Below, in pieces: positions 11,700 to 23,264 of a DNA stretch of 64,000 nt. Source of the stretch: Taenia hydatigena (taxonomy: Eukaryota > Platyhelminthes > Cestoda > Cyclophyllidea > Taeniidae); NCBI GenBank assembly GCA_036345935.2, contig JADWOT020001351.1:47976-111975 (forward strand), given 5' to 3'. A program made the translations under genes and the position numbers. The notes beneath the pieces are model-generated. The model ran no database searches. It was not told the DNA's origin and worked only from the letters and a program-made list of their open reading frames with translations. Numbering within the stretch: the first letter of the stretch is position 1; every line of letters begins with the position of its first letter.

Positions 11700-14600
11700 T
11701 AATGAAGCATCACGCTTGATCAGGTGACTGAGCGTTCTCCTGTCCGGCGAGTTGCTTTCTCTGAGTTTTCTTTAAATGCCCTCGTGTGCTTCAGAAGTCT
11801 GGATTGCCTTCCAAGCTCATCTGGGTGCGATGTTATTTCAATCCTCCTGCAATAGTGGGGTAGTGTATCACATGCTGCCCATGGATTGAGACTAATCTAT
11901 GTGTATCGCAGATAATGCGCAATAGATGATCCACCTCTTAGTGGGTTCGAAGCACTGAATTTACTTAGTTACGTCAATCAGTTCAATCGGCATAGATAAT
12001 GTCACTCAACACCATAGGGTTTGAGGTTCTTGCAAAAAGTCTACGACTATACATCACTTCGTTTCATCCTTATACATTGCCGAAAAAGGTGTGGAAATCT
12101 AGAAACCCCATCAATAAATGCCTTTGCTTCCAAAACTGCTTCCAAAACAACATGACCAAATAATTACAAAATCTGTCTCATTGCTATTTTTCTGCATTCA
12201 TCAATGTAGTCCTAGTGCTGTGTTTATGCCTAAGTAGGAAATTACACATCGTTTAGGGAGCACTTTGCCGTAGTAACATAGTGTAGGTCACACAATTGTT
12301 GTCTCGCTGCCATTCGCTTAAGCGCTCCGGAGGAACTCACTGTGAACACAAATGCAACCCTTTTGTTTTGGCTGTTGTCCTTGCAATTTTCGTTTTAACA
12401 CTTTCACTGAACTTGAACTAATCTGTGCTTAGCGCTTATATCGTCGCCGTTGGTTGCCTTTTGCAAAATGTGCATTATCTCATAACTTTATAGCCACTTA
12501 GCTAAGCTCACTAAAATAGAATGCATGCCCGTCCGCATGCTAATTTAACTTCGATACTCAGACGGGCTCATGTGTACCGCAAATAATGCGCACTCGATCA
12601 GCTGCGTCTTAGTGAGTTCGAAGCACTGAAGTTAATGGGTTGCATTAGCTAGTTATATCTGCACGGGTCATTTTATCTTACATTGTTGGACCTTTCAGTC
12701 TAAGGTGCATGCAAATATGCCAACGACAACTGAAACTTTGGAAAAAAACACTGAACGTTGTAACAGCGAAATTCCACCGCATTTGCGCAAAATGTTAACG
12801 AACAAATTTGCTAGAAGTATGCGTATGTATGCGCATGGTGACAAGTATATTCATCCTATATCAGGTATTGAAAGGTAAGGCTATATTACAGAGTCCAAAC
12901 GGCATTACTGGAATTTTGTACAGCTCACTTAGCGGCATAAAGCTGACTCTTATCTGACTGTATCAGCTATTTCAGCTAGCAAGCATTGTAAATTTTGGCA
13001 CAAAAATTTGATTTGACCTATGTAGGGTCAAATTAGGGTCGATTTCAACCGAAATGTACATTATCCTAATGTTGCTATGGATGTCATGTTGGAGAGCATG
13101 ACAACAAAATCCCCTGAAAATCAATGCCTCAATCAGTTTATATCAAAATGACAGCGCAGAATTATTTACCTTTCGGTTACCATGGCTAAATTTAAAAAAC
13201 TCTCCAAAACATGCAAATTCTTTTTATTATCCTCAGCAGTACAACCACTAATTGTCCATTGGACATAGTCCAACCAATTATAGATCGACAGAGGAATATC
13301 AAACGCATTGCCACATCATTTTTAAACGGATGCAATGAAATGAGAACATTAGCATCTTGGTCTCATTAGTTACTTCCGATAACCATATTTCTGATGCGTT
13401 TATTGGGTCAATGGGTTTGCGTTTGATTCATTAGTTTCTTTTGACTAAATCTGCTACTTTTCTGGCCCTGAGCTAACTTTGTCCACTAAGTTCTCAATGA
13501 GCAGATATGAAGAGAACATTCGCTGAGGCTACTCCTTTTCCCAAACATAACCATGGAAAGCACTAGCAAGATTGCTTACCTTCAAGTTTAGCAAGAAGCT
13601 TATTGAAGGGCAACTACGTATGGGAGAAAGAGAGAAGAGAGATATGCCTCGGGACTGAATGCGCGTGTTGAATGGGAGTCGACCAGAGCTTTCAAGATTA
13701 CTTTTTTCCAGGCTTTGATACGAAATGATTGATACCGACTCCCTAATTTGCGTAAAACTGTGCAATGCCGCGAAAAGTATCTCAAGGCGTTACCACCGGT
13801 ATTCCACAAGTTGCATTAGTATATGTGAGTGGAAGGTGAGGTTGTGGCTGTGCGAAGGTACAAGAATACAAGGACAAAGAAACGGATAGGAAAGAAATGG
13901 ATTATCTTTAGCTTTACCAATTTAGTGATGTAATTTTTGCGTCAGCCAGTTAAGCTGGGCTGTTTTACTCTCTCTTCTGCGGCAGTGTGTACATCCTTTA
14001 TTCGCAGCACCAACGAAAGGTTTTGTAGGATTCTTTAGGCGTTTTAAACTGCCGGAGATCAAGCAGCTGGAGCACTATCGCTAAAACAAATGCCCATTAG
14101 GTGCTGTGATAATAATGACTGTTACTATTACTCTAAGATAGCAATGGCCTGCATTACCGCTTGTAAGGGTGAACAAGAGAAGCAGAATAATCGCCTTGAG
14201 ACCATCATCAAATCAGTTGTGCAGTGTGATTCTAATTTCTAGTGGGCGCGATAGTTTCCTTTACCTTCTGGCCCATCGATGGCTTGCGCTCCTCTCATGC
14301 TCCTCCCATGCAAGCACGCACGCCCAATCATTGGTTAATTAGGATACATCTCAGCATGAAGGCACCTGAAATTGGATTGAGTTGCCGCACCGCACCATTT
14401 ACGTGACTTTGCAGCCGAAAATTAATCGTGCTTAAGTAGGTAATGAAGGTGCGCATGTGCCTTGTGGATTCTGCAGCCTGAATTGATCCTCACATGTAAT
14501 AACTTTTCTTGTATATCATTTTCGCTTTAAAATCAAATCATTTGCTCATTCTCAGCGCTATATTACCCCAATACAATAAAAATGCTATCATTTTCACTTC

Positions 14601-15090
14601 AATTTCTTAACGCCTACCAGGATAAAATAGCGTCAGTATAGGTAAGTTTCTCCCTTTTCATTGCGCATAAGGTTGCTAGCAAAACCTAGAGCTTAGCATC
14701 AAGGCGGCTTGCTGGATTGCACTGGAACACAAATAAATGAGCATGTTAAATTTTTATTTAGAAATAGAGTGCAATCAAGAAACCGATATATTTCTTAATT
14801 GCACTCGACTATCGATCAAGTAATATTGCCGTGTCGCTGTCAATTGCTACCAAAACGACTGATAAAATTGGCGTTATGCGATACTAATTCTGCCTTGTTA
14901 TGCCAACTAAACAACGCTTGACCAATTTCGCACAATCAGATCACCATGTACAAGACATGTAATAAAAGTTTTTGCTATTCGCTAATGCGTCGCCGCAGCG
15001 ATTGCTCCTATCTCACTAAGCTACCAGTTATGATTAAGATGAAGTACCAATTAAAGTTGTTATTACTGCGACTTACAAATTTTTGCTGAC
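11700..15090. other. long stretch without a supported gene
   Basis: No convincing exon was found. A 21-nt segment at 14620-14640 has an excellent acceptor and a TATAG|GTAAGT donor but ends in a stop codon in its only open frame, so if real it is non-coding. A hairpin at 14767-14806 is listed separately. Purine-rich minus-strand-open frames at 13.5-13.8 kb look like composition artefacts. Confidence 0.3.
14761..14820 (+). other. short inverted repeat / hairpin
   Basis: GAGTGCAATCAAGAAA (14767-14782) pairs with TTTCTTAATTGCACTC (14791-14806) with one C:A mismatch and an 8-nt loop; a short ATAG/CTAT extension follows after a bulge. The 3' arm contains ATTGCAC, the seed of the miR-25/92 family. 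The base of the stem falls apart after about 20 pairs, shorter than a usual animal pri-miRNA, so this may be only a chance palindrome. Confidence 0.3.
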
Positions 15091-15100
15091 GCAATTGCAT

Positions 15101-15841
15101 TCACCCACAATTTAAGCAAATAATGCGAGGTAAGCATCTGGAAGGCAGAAGAGAACAAGGCATTTTAGTAAGCAGACATTGTGAAACATGTCTGATGGAT
15201 CAAGCAATACCTACAGAAGTGATGAGAATACACGTGTTCTTGCAATGCCCTAAGCGTCGAAAATTCGGCGCAGCAATCTGTGCAGTGAAGGCGTATTTCT
15301 GAATTTCCCATCCTCGTAACTACAGTGCAGTTCAATAGGGCATACATTTAGAGGAAGTCTGTTTGAGACGCTAATGCTATGTTTGGGAAGCAGACCACAC
15401 TGGATTCATCAGAGGTCAATGGACCCAAACTCACAAATATGTGTCCCTGTGACATGGTGTAGGACCAGATCAGACTTTTCAAATGGGTTGTTGCATGCAT
15501 AACACGACTGTGATTCCAAGCTATTTACGAGACACGAAAGAAAGTAATTGGGGTGCATTTTGTAAGTCTTACCTTTTTGGTGCATTAATAGCGTTCCGAT
15601 GTATTCGCAACGCCTTGAGCAATTTAGGTAATCAAAAGCGATGTTTATTAAAAACACAACAAACATATGCTGCTGCTATTATACTTTATCGCACTTCCTT
15701 GTCCAAAATTCTCTTTACTTCACTCCCTGTTTTTAAACTATCAACCGTAATTGCTGCGTATTCGCTACATTCCACGCAATGAATTGCCTTTACATATCAT
15801 TTTCATCGTCCCCCCCAACGAGTGGAACCTTTTGCATACTA
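15101..15841 (-). CDS. 3' part of a C2H2 zinc-finger protein gene
   Basis: Four minus-strand exons join in phase: 15573-15613, 15435-15520, 15211-15319 and the terminal 15101-15137. The second carries a C2H2 finger, CYACNNPFEKSDL then HHVTGTH (C-x2-C-x12-H-x4-H). The third carries another, CTDCCAEFSTLRAL then EHVYSHH (C-x2-C-x12-H-x3/4-H). The first exon reads ALRIHRNAINAPK, like the helix end of a preceding finger. The terminal exon adds RCLPRIICLNCG and a TGA. Acceptors are pyrimidine-rich (TTCTCTTCTGCCTTCCAG before the last exon) and donors are GTAAGA, GTGAGT and GTATTG. A further upstream exon at 15794-15841 reads VCKRFHSLGGTMKMI, also finger-like, but its phase does not meet the next exon. 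Such proteins usually bind DNA or RNA in the nucleus. The 5' end was not found. Confidence 0.65.
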
Positions 15842-17006
15842 CTGGATGGCGAAAGCAGAATTAATGTCGCAGAATGTGTGGTTATCTGCAGGCTCTTATT
15901 GAACTATCTACAAACAAGAAGAACCCAGAACTTCTCCGACTTCCCTCCGCCACCCCTACTTAGAAATGATAGATTGCACACATTAAAAAACTTATATATC
16001 AAATAAGCTGGGCAGCCTAATTAGGTCTTTTTATTCGAGCTGTTGTGCCGCAATCACCTACATGGGCTGCAAACAGGTTAGCCCGCTGCTTTATTGTTAA
16101 TGTGTTTATTAGGAACAAAAATTTGTCAGCAAATAGTCTGCGCTTGATTACATGCTTGCTTTTGCCTCCGCATAAGCGCATCATGGCAAAACATCTTTCC
16201 GCTTTAAAGCTGAGTGTTTAGTGGTGGTCAAAGTAACAAAGCGCATGTCATGGTAAGAGCTTAGGATGCAAAGCATGGGTACAATGTGGCTTAAGAGCCT
16301 TTTGAAGTCTGCCTACCCGATTGTCTGGGCCTAATTGAATTATTACTACTGCTTTTGCATATTTGGTAGTAATTTGATGAAATTTAACGAATTCTTTAAT
16401 TGAATTGCAAGTTCGCGTTAAAAATCGGCCAATGCACTAAATAGGACAGTTTTATCGAGGCGCATTTAGGTTTAGATTTGCCTTTATCTACCACCATGTC
16501 CTTATAAATGCTCCTTAGCCGCACAAATGACCTTATAATTATGGGCTACGAATTTCGCCTTTCAGCTATTGCTAACACGAATCAAAATATAAGAGTTGCA
16601 ATCAAGGACTACAGTTTTACACTTATGTGATTTCATTTAATCTAAAATCTTAATAGAATTTTCGATTCAAATGCTGTCTATAGTGACCATAGTCTGCAGC
16701 ATTACTTGATGTTACTGGTAGCCAAAATGCCAATAGCTACTTGATGGGTGACCTGCAGTCCATTTGCTCCAGAGCATCGCTGCTTTACCTATTATTTATA
16801 CCAAAAAGGACAGATTTGGCCGTATAAATGCAGGAATGTAGTTAACTTAATTTTGATCCTCATATATTCCATAAGTTCCCCATGGACTAGTTTCATAGTA
16901 AGTAAGCCAGACTTTCTTTAATAAGTTTACTTCACAAACATGGCAGCACTGTAAGTTGCTTTCGGCTTTAAATTTGCGCGAGCACACAAAATCTTTGCAT
17001 AGAAGT

Positions 17007-17020
17007 TTTATTTCTTTATT
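17007..17020 (-). promoter_or_regulatory. tandem poly(A) signals
   Basis: On the minus strand AATAAA occurs twice, at 17015-17020 and 17007-17012, 31-44 bases beyond the stop codon of the exon at 17051-17190. Position and duplication fit the 3' end of that gene. Confidence 0.5.
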
Positions 17021-17050
17021 ACTGCAGCACTTTGCACTTTATCGCCTTCA

Positions 17051-17502
17051 TTAAGCATTTATTGCTTCGTTCTTAATTCCAATCTTCTGCTGTTTTCCAA
17101 CTAACACAACTCCCGACGCCGAACTTTGAGTCTGCGCATGAACTTCTTCGAACGCATTTGAAGGTAAAATTTTACGGTGTAGTTCTTTTTCTTTGTGAGA
17201 TGACAAAAAACTTGTGGCAATGTTTTGCTCAAAGTGTTGTCTGATTGCATTCTATGCCTGTCATAAGTACTGATCAATAGTAGCAGCCTCACAAATGCAA
17301 GCCTTTAGTTCTGTTTCAAGTATTTGAACTAAGTATTTATCTCTTGAACGATGCTGAATTCCAGAATCGATTGCTAAGCTGGTCGCACTTAAACAAATAT
17401 CGGCCTATTAGATGCGAAAATGTCTTTTACGCTAATAAAACTAAGATAGAATTGTAACTGAGAAATTGCTAAATCGTGTTTGCCTTACCTGCACTTCCAA
17501 AC
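17051..17502 (-). CDS. C-terminal exon(s) of an unknown gene
   Basis: The terminal exon 17051-17190 follows an acceptor with a strong tract (TTTTTTGTCATCTCACAAAG). It reads KELHRKILPSNAFEEVHAQT and then SSASGVVLVGKQQKIGIKNE up to a TAA. Two AATAAA signals lie just downstream. A preceding 13-nt microexon (17490-17502, FGSA) sits between TAATTTTCAG and an exact CAG|GTAAGG donor and joins in phase; a longer version of that exon is also possible. The product is polar with no recognised domain. The gene lies upstream of, and on the same strand as, the zinc-finger gene, whose unseen 5' exons must fit between 15.85 and 17.0 kb. Confidence 0.45.
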
Positions 17503-18393
17503 TGAAAATTACCGTTGACACACAAATTGCTTTATAACATTTGCAGCACATCGAATGCATGATCGTAGTTCTTAACTTTGTTCCAGATTTGCTCAAGAGG
17601 CGGTACTATTTGTCGGTTTTCTGAGTGTTAGACAGTAGAAGCTCTTGAGAAATAGTAACAAGATGCAGAAAGAATAGAACGTAACAAGTGAGCGCATCAA
17701 AGGCTATCTCTATCGTAGTCAAGCAGCTGCGAACTGTGCGTCTCTTGAGTGGAATCTAAATAAACAGCACTTGAAGGAATATCAGCAATTGTGCTGCATT
17801 GAATCCATGCAGAAGCGCCAATGTTTGTCGGGTACAAGATAGATTATCAATGCTGGTATGTAGTTAATCATGTAATTGTGCCTCTCTGTTATTAAATTAG
17901 CTAGTTTTTTAGGTAAATTAACGTCCACTAGCAAAATCTAATGCCCTCCACCAATGCACTTTATTCAGGCGTTTATAATAACCTATTTGAGTCCTAAATT
18001 GAATTCATGGCTGTGGCATTAATCGCGCATGTGGCAAAATGTCGTTCTCAAGGAGCAGTAAAGATCCTGGACTCCTGACTGTATCGAATAAAGAACCCAA
18101 ATGCATTGGCAAATCTCAAATCACTAAAAGTTCTCGTCTTAGTTAGAAGGCACAAATAATGCTGGTCCTTCTTAACATCACACGTTTTTTACTGACTTGC
18201 GACATCACGCCTAGTAAAGAAACACCGAAGTAGATGATTTGCGGTTCCACATTGTCACCTGCTGGGAATGCTCCGCTTCGCCTGCGCTCTCGTTCTCTTT
18301 CTCATTTTTTACTTACTCTTTAACCTACTCCTTCTTCGTATGCACGCACTGTTCCAACACTGTCTCAGCTAGCGACCAAATCATTTCGAATTG

Positions 18394-18657
18394 TTAGAGG
18401 AGGATCCTAAGTATCCACTTGAAATGAGCCGTTAAGTGACGTTCAACCTTATTTGGCCTGAGCCAATTAACTTTTGACACCATTGCATGGTAGGCGGTTT
18501 TAAAAATTAAATTCCTAGGCAGATGTGCGGAGAACAACAACTTATTATTTCGTTTTGCATCCGTCCACATCTAAGCCCATAAGTCTGCCTCAAGCAAGGC
18601 AAAGAAGGAAACTCGGGAGTTGGCCGTGCTTGTATCCATAAAAGTAAGTCCTGTAGA
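18394..18657 (-). pseudogene. open segment interrupted by one in-frame TAG
   Basis: After an acceptor-like GGGCTCAG at 18658 the minus strand reads STGLTFMDTSTANSRVSFFA and LLEADLWA. It meets TAG at 18571-18573, then continues open for 58 codons in the same frame (MWTDAKRNNKLLFSAHLPRN, then KTAYHAMVSKVNWLRPNKVE). Both halves have natural composition and no GT lies between them that would remove the stop. A relic of a coding sequence is the simplest reading; chance is possible. Confidence 0.3.
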
Positions 18658-19918
18658 CTGAGCCCGTAATGTCGACAAGATATCAAGGTCACGTAAATCA
18701 CAAGTGCAAGTTACCTCCTTAATTTTGCTGAAACTGAGTTAATCCTGGACTAATTTAAATAGCAACTAGAAAACGCATAGTTGGGCATAAAACTGCAAAG
18801 AGAGTCATCAGACCGGCCTTTGTATTAGATGCTCTCACGAACATTATCGATATCGCCGGTGCCACGATGTCAGTAGCTGTTGCTGATTTATGTCGTCGGC
18901 TAACGAATCTTACCTTATTCCATAAAATGGGCAAATTCTAAGGCAAAATGTTTGAAGAATGTCATAGTACACGCTGTCAGTGTGCTGATCTACCGACAGG
19001 CACTTTCAAATATCACTTTGCTTTTGCGCTCCGCTTCGTAGACTGCTAAAAGAAACAGCAAGCTTCCGTGAGCCTGTACTGTTTGCACTGTCGACATTTC
19101 AAAGACTTCGCATAAAAGTTGAATTCACACTATTTGTGCCGGATTTGCTTGAAATCGTAGCAGTTCCCGATCTAATTCTGCAAATGCCATTAACTTGACT
19201 GCTTGAAGCTGCGAAGAGTCACTCTGAATGCTCTGTTAAATCATTACCCTAAGAGCGAAACCCTTTAAAAGATTCAAACTCTTAGCTTTGCCAAAACGCT
19301 CATTAGTTTTTTTATTGATGGCCCCTTTGCAAAACTAGATTTCAACATCAAATAAACTAAAAATAATGTTCTGTAAACATTAGAGGTGCTGAAGACTCAG
19401 AATCGTGATTGCTGCTAGTCTTCTTCCTTCCATACTGCTGATCTCTGCCTTGCTACGGATGTCTTAAGCATGACTACTCATAAAGAGAAATTTAAAGTTA
19501 GTGCCAATGTGCTGCATGCTCGGCCTACGCGTTTACGCATTTGTAGGTGTAAGCGCGTTAATTTTTGATGCAGAAATGAATCATCGGATGCTTCTGCTTT
19601 TACTTCAAAATTTTCTTATTTAACGTGTCCTATTTGGCATTTTTAGTAGTGAAACCAGTAATACCGTCAATGTTGGTAGTTGCTAAAGTTGTAATAGCAA
19701 CTTTTCTATTTAGCGGGTAAATTTTCACCCTTTCGTTGCCAGATTATAAATCCTCCCTAAAACAACTAAATGCAATACTAAAATGCCATCAAAGCCAAAA
19801 GTAGCGCAAAAGCTGAAACATTTTGGCATTCGCATTTGCACCATGTGCATTACCACGTTCTAACGCCGTAAATTCCTTTCATCGTTGGCTGACTGTGGTG
19901 TACGGACTTTAAAGACGT

Positions 19919-20492
19919 GACTGTAGTTAAAGAGGTGAGAGAGAATGAATGGCTGTGATGTGCCGATTTTTGCCACCAAACTGCAGTTAAAGTAGAGGGA
20001 GAGGAGAAATCGCCCATGATGAATCGATGTTTACCATGTGGCTGCAGTTGAAGTGTGGAGAGAGGAAAATTCGCCTGCGGCGTAAAGCATTTTGACACAG
20101 ACGAAGACCATCTAGCATGGTTTTGGCGAAAATGCCTATAACACTAAAAGGCTCCTTATACTTGTTGCAGTCAAACATATATTTTTCAATTCTAAAGCCG
20201 TACAGTAAGTGCGAGTCTCAGGTCATAGAGGTCGTTAGCCTTTCACGAGATAGCCGATAGACAGGACCATACACTCCAACTCCATTTGTTCACCCTATTT
20301 AAGATTACCTATTCAAATGTTTGTATAATTCCTATTGCCCGCGCAATGGGAAGCTATATGGGAGCCCGCTGCACTACGTTTAAAGGAAAATCTAAATATG
20401 CAACAAGGGCAGATTGCCATCCTAATTACAATCTATTGCTTAGGTAAAATTACGATAAATCTGTGAATAAAAGTGCTTTTGAGCTATTGGTG
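19919..20492. repeat. dispersed repeat, copy 1
   Basis: This segment shares about 510 bp (19979-20492) with 58749-59265, roughly 80% identical by eye and in the same orientation. It begins with about three imperfect ~60-bp units, each containing CTG(T/C)AGTT(A/G)AAG followed by a purine-rich tract (near 19919, 19980 and 20041). It then has a unique body with GACACAGACGAAGACCATC and ends at GTGAATAAA plus TTTTGAGCTA. The AATAAA near the end and the internal monomers resemble a non-autonomous retroposon. No protein is encoded; a minus-strand frame is open in both copies (TMLDGLRLCQNALR), probably by descent. Confidence 0.7.
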
Positions 20493-20567
20493 GCAAAAAT
20501 CGACCACTATTAGCACTTTTGTGGAAAACAAGTCTTAAAATCAACTTATTCGCTTGTCGTTTTCAAG

Positions 20568-21086
20568 GTCTGTAGGATACGTAGGGAGCATTAGTGAACT
20601 CAAAGTATTTAAGAGATACGGGTTTGAAGTACGGCGCCTTCAAGACGAAGTGAAATGGAATGAAACCATAAATCAGCTGATGTCGTCGTTCTATCGTCAT
20701 GGAAAGCAATGTAAGTTTACATCGGTGCATGCATGCATGCATGAGTGTGCAAGCTGAAATATCAGGAACTGAAAGGAAGATAAAGCACTAGCTACGCTGC
20801 CTTCATTTTTTATTATGATTTGATCCACAAATGATCTGGACAAGTTCCGACTGTTGATATAGTTTTCTATCAGCCCTGTTTAGGTTTGATTTTCAGCATC
20901 TTTTAGTCTTTTTTAATTGCTTTTGATATCCTCAAGTTAATCAGTGACAAATTGTTATGGGTAGAAGGGTATTTAATTTATATTCTCGAGGAACTAAAAA
21001 TGGTTGCGCTATATCCGCAAGCTTGATATAATTCGTTTATGTTTTTAGCTCACCCAGGAAAGGCACTCTACGGTTTCATGTCTTGC
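20568..21086 (+). CDS. two consecutive exons of an unknown gene
   Basis: Exon 20568-20710 lies between CGTTTTCAAG and AGCAAT|GTAAGT. It reads 47 codons, including SVGYVGSISELKVFKRYGFE and WNETINQLMSSFYRHGKQ. Exon 21049-21086 follows TATGTTTTTAG and ends at TCTTGC|GTAAGT; it reads HPGKALYGFMSC. The join is in phase (one base plus two). Both donors are near perfect. The composition suggests an intracellular, alpha-helical protein; I do not recognise it. The next exons were not found: a tandem array starts 18 bases after the second exon. Confidence 0.5.
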
Positions 21087-21103
21087 GTAAGTATTTCGTG
21101 AAA

Positions 21104-21720
21104 TTTTCAAGTTATGCAGTGATGACTCAGTTCTGCTCAGCACGTACCGAGGTTAGTTGCGAATGGAACCCTAACCCTAACCCATCCCATCAATTTCGAT
21201 TTCATCCTTGACCAGAAAAGGAAATTCTGTGGCCTCTTGTCTAGTGGGAATATATTCTTAAGTTCTCGATTTAAGCAGTGACCGCTAAGTCTCGGTCGAA
21301 GCGTACTGAGTTTTGTTTGGGGAAAGAAACGAAAATAGTTGGATAGAGTTACTGTTCTTAGGGATATTATTTCTGATTTAGCCATGACCAAAATATGAAA
21401 TCCGTGGCCTCTTCTCTTGTGGAAATGTATACGATGTTCTCAAGTTAGGCGGTAATGAAATGATTTAACTCGGCGCGCTTGATTTTATTCCTTTTGATTC
21501 AGCCTTGATTAGAAAACGAACCTTGTGACCTCTCGTTTACTGTCATTGTTTTCTGATGCTCTCGATTTGAGCAATACCGCTTGGGTTTCTTTCTATGCGC
21601 ATGAATTTTATTTTGGTAAAGCAATCAGAAATAGCTGAGTTATATCGCAGAAAAGGCGGTCTTCTACTCCTCTTATGCTGTTAGTGTCCCCTGATGTTCT
21701 CGAATTAGGTCTTTTTGAAG
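21104..21720. repeat. imperfect tandem array, about 4-5 units of 120-175 bp
   Basis: A core resembling TTCTCGATTTAAGCAGTGACC recurs near 21104, 21263, 21437, 21559 and 21697. It is preceded in most units by GACCAGAAAAGGAAATTCTGTG or a diverged form of it and by GGCCTCTTGTCTAGTGG. Units are only about 60-70% alike, so the array is old. A TTAGGG-type tract (21167-21183) sits in the first unit. Confidence 0.55.
21167..21183 (-). repeat. interstitial telomere-like tract
   Basis: The plus strand reads AACCCTAACCCTAACCC, two and a half copies of the metazoan telomere repeat TTAGGG on the minus strand. It is too short to be a telomere. Confidence 0.6.
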
Positions 21721-23264
21721 GACGTCACCAACGTCTACGTCACGCATGACTAGCACGTACACCATAAGGTCGTCACTGCGATGAACGTGGCCATTGCCCT
21801 TAGACGTCAGAGACGCGCCTTCCACAGCTTCATTGGCTGGATTGTCCTATGATCGATGAATGGGCAGATATCACTGCGCCTGTTGTGTAATTGCTTCAAC
21901 AGCTCTGCTCAGAAGCACTTTCAACAACGCACTGCAGCTTGTATTAACCTTTATACGTTCCACCGGCAAGGTGATGCAAGCACACCGCGTGAGGTGATTA
22001 AGTAAAAGTATGGGGTGACAAGAGCATCAGAAATTGGCTGCCGTCCTTTGCTTTCGTGCGTCTATCCGCCCGTTGGGCATCGGGTTAGTGTGCTAGAGAG
22101 ACACTGCAACCCCGTCCAAAGGTAAAAAACTCTACTTGGATTTAATCGTTATTGTAAAATTTTTTACTGAGTGTGAGCAGTGCAGTCTAAGTAAAAATAT
22201 TTCGTATGGCAGGTCTACAAGGCAGCATGCAAGAAATGCAAAAGAATGCTGGTTGGAAATGGCTTTTCACCATAATATATTTACTATTGAAAGCCGACTT
22301 GGATAATTGAGATGATGCAGTAGTTCATAAAGACGACAAGTAAGTAGGCGCGAGAAAGGTTGTGCCGAATTGATCGTAGTCAAATGACAAGGCTGTGATG
22401 CTGGTCACGTACATTATAGATGTGCACATGACTTATCCAGCCAATTCTTCTATTATGGATCTGAAAGTGACGTAGACAACTTTTAAAGCTTCTTCAGTTA
22501 GCTTCAAATCCTCTACCCTATTTCCCATGTCCTTTGGTATGATTGTATAAATCCGTAGAGATTTTAACAGATAAGTTGCTCTTTTTGCCTTCCATTTGGG
22601 CAGCACCCTGTAGAAGCTTGATTCACCATCAATGGTTGTTTAAGTGCATTAATCGGTAAGGAATGAAGGAACAAAGGCGGCGACTAAATGATTTTAGTGG
22701 TGAAGTGAAGAGAAAGTTTTCGTTAAGAGCAGTAAATATGGCGAATTAGAAAACTTGCTCGAAAGAGATACACGAATGAATCGTGGATAAGAAGAAAGAG
22801 GAAGCATGAACAGGTGTTGAAGAAGTTATAATGATGCAAACGTAAAAGGGGGAAAATGACCGAGAAACCTGAAATATATTTTCAACTCCAACAAATAATC
22901 TATCTTTTAAAAATGCACTACTCGATTGAATCTAATCGACTTTCCTTCCTTTGTCCCAGATTCTCACGCATTTGGATCGTCGCTGTTTAAATCTTAATCA
23001 ATTTGTCTTTGCTATTAGTGCACATGCCCTCCTTCTTCCATATTTCCTCCTTCAGTGCCAAGCTCTCTTAGTTTTCTTTGCCATTATAGAATATTTGCCA
23101 ATTGGCCGCATTTTTATCGTGAGATTCTATAACAAGAAATGCCGCGATAATTTACAAATGGAGGCAAACTGCTGGTTCCCACTTGTGTGCAATATTTGGT
23201 CAAAGCGGATAAATATTAGCGCATCTCTATGCTTATAGTCGCTCAGCTCTCATTTTCAAAATGG

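Noticed and set aside
13529..13809. Overlapping minus-strand frames opposite a purine-rich tract
   Set aside because: Open in two frames by composition, with no splice context.
14620..14640. 21-nt exon with excellent splice sites
   Set aside because: Its only usable frame ends in TAG and the other frames contain stops, so it cannot be coding as an internal exon.
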